DNA from: Verpa conica
Lineage: Eukaryota > Ascomycota > Pezizomycetes > Pezizales > Morchellaceae
Direction of reading: 5' to 3'
Assembly (NCBI GenBank): GCA_033030425.1
Contig: JAUFSD010000003.1
Span: forward strand, 2,914,001 to 2,978,000
Length of the DNA stretch: 64,000 nucleotides
Both the position numbers and the translations under genes were made by a program. The first letter of the stretch is position 1. Each line of letters begins with the position of its first letter. Below are positions 58,009 to 64,000 of the stretch, piece after piece. Below the pieces are notes generated by a model. The model did not search any database and was not told where the DNA came from. It was given only the letters and a program-made list of their open reading frames with translations.

Positions 58009-59429
58009 CTACTCGACCTGCATATCCGACTCCCTATTAACACCGTGCAGCTCCTCCCTCCACGCCACAAATCCCTCCGTCAGAAATGTCTTCTCTTCCG
58101 TCTTCACTATCTCCACCGCATCACTATTAGGGCTATATCTCAACCTCCACACAATCCCCTCCTCCTCGCTTCCAATAGTCTCCTTAATCCACTCCAATAG
58201 ACTCGTTGTAAAGTCAATACACAACTTCCCATCCCACAACCCCCTCTTAGAGCGTTTTATAACACCAGGAATATCCTGCGTTTCAAACGTCTGGAGCGAT
58301 TGTAGCACTCCATCATTGTCACGGAAGCCAACAATGATCTTGGCGACACCAAGTAGGAAAGACTGCGACCAGAAACGGAGGAGTTTGCGTTCAAAAGCTA
58401 TATCATCTCGTTGGGCATCAAGGGTTTTTGAAGTCTTGAGCTCAACATAGATAGGCGGGTTCCCAGGGTGAGTTGGAGGATTCGAATTCCAGACTACGCA
58501 ATAAATAATATCAGCAAGGCATTCATAAGGGATATCATATATAAATGTAAGCCCACCTGCATCCACTTCTCCTCCAATGACAATCCGAACGCCCCCAAAC
58601 CCGGTCTTCACGATTGAGCAGAACTGCGCCTCATTTGACACGATATCGTCATCGCGGGATTCAATCACCTCACGAGGACAGTCACCCCAGTTCCCGGGGA
58701 TCGTGGAGAGCGTTTCAAACTTGTAGCCCCAGAAACTCATCAACTCCCCACGTTTATCCTGGTGACCGCGGGAGGACTGCTTGTAGTTATGGTTTTCCTC
58801 TATAAATCTAGACCCACTGAGTTTAGCCAGTGCGCACGCAGAGGAAATAGCCAGACCTTTGGATTGATTACATCGTATCCTATAACCCATCAGCAAAGTC
58901 ATGTCAGAACAGCTAAGGGAATAACTACCTGAAACTTCACCACATTCATCTCAAACCTATCACACCATGTCAGCACACCTGCTTACACTCCCATAAAGAA
59001 TACTACTCACCCATTCCTCATATCAAACGGCAGGGTCATAAACTTTGTCATCATGCCTCTCCACGTTACCAAATCCGCCTTAACCTTCTCCCCAGTCCTC
59101 CTCTCCAACTTCTCAATCGCACTCAACAGCCCATCTAAATGCTCATCCACGGTATCATCATGCTTAACAAAGCTTTCAAACCCACGCGACAAACTCTTCT
59201 GTAGCTCCGGTGTATAATAACTCTTCAGCGACGAATAATCATGACGAAGCGTGTGTGTCTCGTCGTACGAGAAATGCGTGATTTCCTACCAGTCACCCGA
59301 ATTAAACACACACACATATATAAAAAAGGAAGCGGGGAAGAGATAGATCCATACCTGAGGTCTCCTAACCAGCGCGTTCCTCCCAGAAAACTTCTCAATT
59401 GGCAATACTGAAAAACTCGACGAAGCCAT
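58009..59429 (-). CDS. RAI1: Decapping and exoribonuclease Rai1
   Basis: Rai1 partners the nuclear 5'-3' exonuclease Rat1 and removes incomplete or non-canonical mRNA caps. Five exons, 59429-59355, 59285-59011, 58956-58929, 58879-58872 and 58807-58009, sum to 394 aa. The protein starts MASSSFSVLPIEKFSG and shows the usual 'EITHFSYDETHTLRHDYSSL', 'LVTWRGMMTKFMTLPFD', and the catalytic acidic/Lys motifs 'IGGEVDAG' and 'IYVELKTSK'. Two tiny exons (28 and 8 nt) encode the strand FEMNVVKFQ-DTI-FIEENHNYK. The gene is divergent from a small unknown gene across only 213 bp. Confidence 0.93.
58872..58879 (-). other. 8-nt microexon of RAI1
   Basis: On the minus strand GATACGAT lies between a GTTATAG acceptor and a GTAATC donor; flanking introns are 49 nt (58880-58928) and 64 nt (58808-58871). 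With it the protein reads FQ-DT-I-FIEEN, matching the conserved Rai1 core; without it the frame is lost. Confidence 0.82.
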
Positions 59430-59642
59430 AGCTGTTCTTAAAGTTTCTGAGTAAAGTCGCGATGTTAAGGCAGCCATAGCTGCCGCCAAGAATTGACCCA
59501 AACCCACGTGCGCACGTGCCTTTAAGCCCCTAGCGATTGAATCCTTACGCAGGGACCAACAACCATAGCTCCCGATCATAACACCAACATTCCGCCCTCC
59601 CACCTCTACCATCCCCTTACTTCAACCCCCCCGCCACTAATA
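59430..59642. promoter_or_regulatory. Divergent promoter, RAI1 / unknown gene
   Basis: Only 213 bp separate the two ATGs. The segment near the plus-strand start (59580-59642) is C/A-rich on the plus strand. This is too short for two independent upstream regions, so regulation is probably shared. Confidence 0.45.
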
Positions 59643-60190
59643 ATGTCGAAACCCTCCCACTCCCGCTCCAAGTCCGCCTCCGACGTCCGCCGCACTCTCT
59701 TTCGCACTCTCTCCCGCTCCGGAGCCCCCTCTTCCTCATCGTCTACAAACCTTGCTACCAATATCCCTTCGTCTTCCTCGGTGGCGCAGTCGTCAAGCTT
59801 ACAAGAGGACGATGAGGCGCGAATAGCGTCAGAGGGAATAGTTGTGAGGAATAAAGATGGGTCTATGGATCTGGAGGTGCCATTGACTACAGTTCAACAT
59901 GCGAAGCTCCTGGATGGGATAGGGAGGGAGTGTAAGTTCTTTTTTTTTCATATTACGGGACTAGTTGGTGCTGATTTGTGGGGAAGTAGCGGAACAGCAG
60001 CGTGCTGCGGCGGAATTGGTAAAGCGCCACCAAGTCGATACCTATAAGAGGCTCCCAGGTAGAATCAATACACACCGCGCCCCCTAGTATCGGAATATCA
60101 CTGACAACAACAATTATAGAGCTACTAAGATTACAGGTTCTATCGTTGTCGCAGGATAGTTGGATGTTCGAATCGGACGAGGAGTGCTGA
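59643..60190 (+). CDS. Small unknown protein, Ser-rich N-terminus
   Basis: I do not recognise this gene. Three exons, 59643-59931, 59990-60058 and 60120-60190, with introns of 58 and 61 nt, sum to 142 aa. The first 60 residues are Ser/Arg-rich and probably disordered (MSKPSHSRSKSASDVRRTLF...). The rest looks helical: 'TTVQHAKLLDGIGRESEQQR', 'ELVKRHQVDTYKRLPELLRL' and the acidic end 'WMFESDEEC'. The acceptor at 59989 (GTAG) must be used, because the AG three bases upstream would create a stop at the junction. In-phase splicing and shared promoter spacing support a real gene; function is unknown. Confidence 0.6.
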
Positions 60191-60378
60191 GAGTACTGGT
60201 GCAAAATCAGGGAGAAGCGAGGCAGAAAGTGCTTCCGCCTCGTCGAGTATCCATAGTGTAAAAGTTCTTTGCTTAAAAACCCCTCTTCCCAGCAAAAAGA
60301 AATAGCCGGGAGAGCTTATAATATGACGATGAAACGAGTTTTATTTTCCAATGTTTTTGCTTATTATTATTCAATGTT

Positions 60379-61644
60379 CTAATCAAGGTCAACCGAAGCT
60401 GGATCTGCTGCTCCTATCTTCCTCGCAGGTGCTGCTGCGCCTGGAGCACCACCGAACAAGCTCCCCATCATGTCAAGCAGATTGTTTGACCGCCTAATCT
60501 GAATACCAAAATATATCTCCCCAATTTGCTCCAAGACCTATTGAATTGTCAGTCATCACTTCATCTAGCATAATTGTAGACGGCAGATTTACCTCCTCCC
60601 AGGCCTGAACTTCCTTCAGATTAGTAGAATAGTGTGACTTTAGACTCCGGAACATATCTGCGCCTCCCGACTGAACCGCAAGCAGCAGCATCCCTAAAAA
60701 GTTCAAAAGCGGTAGTGAAGGAAACACCCTGAAATCTGCTGTGGCCGATTGAACCTCTTGTACCACCAAACTACTATTGTTCTTGAGCAATTCCTGGGTG
60801 AAGAGCTGTAGTGAGCGTGACGCATCCCTAATGTTGCCGACCAAAAGATACGGAAACACGGCTCTAGCGACATAGGAGGGTGCTGTATGCGGTTCGTCTT
60901 CTTTGTACCATTCATACAGCATTTCAGTAAGGACCTGGGCGCTGTCCCTAGTACCGACAATAAGGTGTTTCTCGGCTTCGTAGACACTGTCCTCTAATAG
61001 AAGGTTGCGAGTTAGCCCTCTATAAATAATCTATTATTAAATTCGTGGAATTTCTACCGCGAGCGAAGAGACTGCCAATGAAGTGGTGAAGCTCAGGATC
61101 ACCAGCTGGAAACTCGCCATGCTTGGAAGACCAACTGTAAAACACAACAATGTCAACGAGTATATCCCGAGAAAGGCAATTTGTTATACATACGCTATTG
61201 TCTCGTTGATGACCCTCTTCCTTCCATGTTCTTCCGGGGAAATGAGAGAGATTAACTGCATGATCTGCGCTGCAGACCCAACTCTAGTAAGCATAAGCGG
61301 TTTCAAAACGTACTAGACACCGGACAAACCCTTTATCGAGGCTGAAGGACTTGAATTCGAGGTCTTAAAGACCTCTATGAGGAGTAAACACAAATCACAC
61401 CCACTCCCTCCCTGGCCAGCTTTCAAAAGAGCCTGAGCCCCCGAGAACAAAATCTCTATAGCAGCATCGTAGTTTTTTGATTTAACATATCGTTGTGACA
61501 CAACTCGTAGCTGCTGATGAGCTTCGTAGTAGGACCCCTCCTCAATACTATCATATTCGTTAGCAGGAGCTAATGAAAAAGTAATAGGATGTCATACCGC
61601 TTCTCAAGGCGGGCTCTTGTCTTCTCAACATTCTTAGAAGCCAT
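60379..61644 (-). CDS. GET4: Get4, GET-pathway factor for tail-anchored proteins
   Basis: Get4 with Get5 bridges Sgt2 and Get3 to pass tail-anchored membrane proteins to the ER insertion route. The ATG is at 61644 and the stop at 60379-60381. Exon 1 (61644-61598) joins exon 2 (61547-61330) as LEKR-IEEGSYYEAHQQLRVV, then exon 3 (61281-61194) as SIK-VGSAAQIMQLISLISPEE. Later blocks are 'WSSKHGEFPAGDPELHHFIG', 'EDSVYEAEKHLIVGTRDS', 'YVARAVFPYLLVGNIRDA' and the C-terminal 'VLEQIGEIYFGIQIRR'. Helical repeats and the 'EGxYYEAHQ' start are characteristic. Three tandem 11-nt repeats lie 26 bp upstream of the ATG. It is divergent from ADE5,7. Confidence 0.9.
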
Positions 61645-62098
61645 AGTGAAACTCCCTTGCGAGATGAACTGTGGGGTATCTGTGGGGTATCTGTGGGGTA
61701 TCTGAGGAGGTGTACGAGGGGTAGAGTTGGAACGTTAAGGCACAGCCACAGCAGTTGACTACTGGTTATACTTACTCTGCTGACGGGTTTGGGGAATGTG
61801 CGTTGGCTCTGCATAGTCCCATTTAATCTAAGATAACGATAAGACATTCGATAAGATAAGATATGATCAATCTCATGTCGCCCCTCTGCGGGGTGAAACC
61901 ATCTAGATTCTCAGGTCGGAAAACTTTTCAAAAAAACAAAGTGTAAGATCCCGTGACCCTAAGCAGACACAAAAAAAATTTGAAGTTGTTTAGTTTAGGT
62001 GGGGTGACATTGTCCCCCTTTTCTCCTACTAGTCCTCCAGAACCCTACCCTGACGTCAAAACTTTCGCCAAATTACGACACCAAGCTAAAACGAAAAT
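61645..62098. promoter_or_regulatory. Divergent promoter, GET4 / ADE5,7
   Basis: This 454-bp region serves two genes. On the GET4 side lies a triple 11-nt repeat (61670-61702). On the ADE5,7 side a palindromic TGACGTCA (62051-62058), a CRE/ATF-type site, lies about 40 bp before the ATG. Yeast ADE genes are regulated through TGACTC sites; whether the related motif here has that role is unknown. Confidence 0.4.
61670..61702. repeat. Three perfect tandem copies of TGTGGGGTATC
   Basis: The 11-nt unit repeats three times exactly, 26 bp upstream of the GET4 ATG, so it lies in its 5' leader or core promoter. The period is not a multiple of three and the repeat is non-coding. Confidence 0.9.
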
Positions 62099-64000
62099 AT
62101 GAAGATTCTCGTGGTTGGTTCTGGAGGCCGAGAGCACGCTTTAGTATGGAAGCTTGCACAGTCAGAGAAGGTTGAGCATATCTATGTTGCGCCTGGTAAT
62201 TTATTCACCTACTTCCTTGGTGTTTCAAAGTATTCCTATACTAACTGTAGCGGAACTATAGGCAACGGTGGAACAGCCAATGGCTTCAAGAACGTTTCAA
62301 ATGTGAAAATTGACGTTGGAGCCTTTTCTACACTCGTTGAGTTTGCAGTGAAGAATGAGATAGATCTCGTTCTCCCTGGACCTGAGGCGCCTTTAGTGGA
62401 AGGAATTGAGGCCTGTTTCCGCAAGGGTACGTCTATCACTCAAATTAACTTAAAAGAATAACAGCTGAAACTTCTCATGATAGTTGGAATTCCATGCTTC
62501 GGGCCCTCAAAAGATGCTGCAAGAATGGAAGGCTCCAAAACCTTCTCTAAGGATTTTATGAGGCGCCATAACATCCCCACCGCTGAATACCGTAATTTCA
62601 GCGACTATGAGTCTGCACGCCATTATCTCGAAAGTGTTAACCACAACGTTGTCATCAAAGCCTCCGGTATAGCTGCTGGAAAGGGTGTCCTCATTCCCAC
62701 CACCAAAGAGGAAGCTCATTCTGGACTGAAGGAGATTATGGTTAGCAGGGAGTTTGGTGATGCTGGTGATGAGGTTGTCATTGAGGAATTCTTAGAAGGT
62801 GATGAATTAAGTATTTTAGCTTTCAGCGACGGATACACTATCACCCCTCTCCCCCCTGCGCAAGATCATAAGAGGATCTTCGATGGTGATCAAGGGCCAA
62901 ACACTGGTGGTATGGGATGTTATGCACCCACACGAATTGCATCTCCAGCGGTATTAGAGGAGGTCAAAAAAACTATCTTGCAGCCAACAATTGATGGGAT
63001 GAGGCGTGAAGGTTACCCTTTCAAGGGAATGCTGTTTACTGGTCTCATGATGACCAAGAATGGGCCCAAGGTGCTCGAATACAACGTCCGTTTCGGCGAC
63101 CCAGAGACCCAGACTGTTCTTCCTCTCCTGAGCAAGGACACCGACCTTGCAGAAATCCTTATGGCTTGTGCTCAGGGTTATCTAGATTCGGTCAAGATCG
63201 AGATTACTAAAAAATTTGCTGCAACGGTTGTGGTTGCTGCTGGTGGATACCCGGGATCATATGGAAAGGGTAAAGAGATTAAGCTGAGTCCTGTTGGACA
63301 AGGTATGTTTTACAAAAAAAATCAAGTTTGTCCCAAAACGTTGATGGGGTAATGATAGATACTGCAATTTTCCATGCTGGAACATCATTGGTTGATGGTA
63401 AAGTCGTGACAGCTGGTGGAAGAGTGATTGCTGCCACTGCCACTGCCGATACTCTTGAAGAGGCAGTGAAGAAAGCCTATGAGGGGGTAAAGACCATTAA
63501 CTTTGAGGCTATGTTCTACCGCAAAGACATTGCACACAGGTCTACCACCCCCCACAAATTTCCGACGCATTAATTTTAGTAACTAACACTCCCTAAGAGC
63601 ATTCAAGCAAAACCCAGCAGAAGTAGCCATGACCTACGCGGGCTCTGGTGTCAATGTTGACGCTGGAAATGCTCTTGTTCAGCGTATAAAAGCCGCCGTC
63701 AAATCCACCCGCATTCCCGGTGCCGACGCCGAAATCGGTGGTTTCGGGGGTATCTTCGACCTACAAGCCGCTGGTTGGAACAACCCTCTCCTAGTCGCCG
63801 GAATTGACGGTGTTGGTACTAAACTAAAAATTGCATGTGCCCTCGGAAAGCACCGCTCAGTTGGAATCGACCTTGTCGCCATGAGTGTCAACGACCTCCT
63901 CGCCCAGGGAGCAGGCTCTTTATTCTTCCTCGACTATTATTCCACTTCAAAGCTTAATATTGAAGAAGCTGCAGAGTTTGTCGAGGGTGTTGCTGAAGGG
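62099..64000 (+). CDS. ADE5,7: Bifunctional GAR synthetase / AIR synthetase, 3' end missing
   Basis: This enzyme catalyses steps 2 and 5 of purine synthesis: phosphoribosylamine to GAR, and FGAM to AIR. Exons 62099-62195, 62262-62426, 62484-63302, 63359-63539 and 63598 onward join in phase. The N-terminal GARS part has '[20 protein letters not shown]', the ATP-grasp stretch '[19 protein letters not shown]', '[14 protein letters not shown]' and '[18 protein letters not shown]'. The AIRS part begins near '[20 protein letters not shown]' and has '[16 protein letters not shown]' and '[18 protein letters not shown]'. The right edge cuts the gene inside AIRS, so roughly the last 250 residues are outside. 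Every intron is 56-66 nt with a good branch site. Confidence 0.96.

Noticed and set aside
61282..61329. In-frame TAG in GET4 after SIKGLSGV
   Set aside because: The donor at 61329 (GTTTGT) and acceptor at 61282-61283 remove it and give SIK-VGSAAQIMQ in phase.

Overview
This window is nuclear DNA from a filamentous ascomycete (Pezizomycotina). Genes carry many short introns (mostly 49-70 nt) with GT...AG ends and CTAAC/CTAAT branch sites. The gene set includes a fused single-chain urease, a fungal tRNA ligase, a Gly/Arg/Tyr-rich Sec8 N-terminus typical of filamentous ascomycetes, an ENA-type cation ATPase, an NLR-like STAND protein and a fucose-lectin-type gene. Long AT-rich spacers and intron-rich genes would fit an early-diverging lineage such as Pezizomycetes or Orbiliomycetes, but that placement is only an inference.

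Layout. 1-5.1 kb: end of a DUF7514-like gene (+) and exocyst SEC8 (-). 7.0-8.9 kb: Golgi pH regulator GPHR (-), diverging from an ENA-type P-type ATPase (+, 10.56-14.24 kb). 15.97-17.28 kb: HpcH/HpaI aldolase (-). 17.3-21.8 kb: 4.5 kb with no supportable gene. 21.8-23.1 kb: WD40 ribosome-assembly factor SQT1 (-). 24.0-27.1 kb: a decayed NLR-like gene (N-domain, NACHT, ankyrin) (-). 29.35-31.77 kb: tRNA ligase TRL1 (+). 32.57-33.76 kb: fucose-lectin-like beta-propeller (-). 34.5-50.0 kb: midasin MDN1 (+, 4,986 aa). 50.6-53.4 kb: urease (+). 53.7-55.4 kb: threonine synthase THR4 (-). 56.4-57.6 kb: mitochondrial NADH-cytochrome b5 reductase MCR1 (-). 58.0-59.4 kb: decapping nuclease RAI1 (-). 59.6-60.2 kb: small unknown gene (+). 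60.4-61.6 kb: GET4 (-). 62.1 kb to the right edge: ADE5,7 (+, incomplete).

Most genes are housekeeping: secretion (SEC8, GET4, GPHR), ribosome biogenesis and RNA processing (MDN1, SQT1, RAI1, TRL1), and nitrogen, amino-acid and purine metabolism (urease, THR4, ADE5,7). Accessory material lies in the 17-34 kb stretch: the gene-poor spacer, the NLR relict and the lectin. I found no clearly new multi-gene system, transposon, CRISPR array or RNA gene. The most interesting observations are at gene-structure level: 6-, 8- and 16-nt microexons in three unrelated conserved genes, a GC-AG intron in MDN1, a stop-free 57-nt intron in the urease active-site domain, a uORF whose stop overlaps the ENA start codon, and an NLR with a nonsense codon and an abnormal Walker A motif. 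Exon chains for ENA, GPHR, the aldolase, the lectin, MDN1, urease, THR4, MCR1, RAI1 and the 142-aa gene were followed base by base and add up to whole codon numbers.
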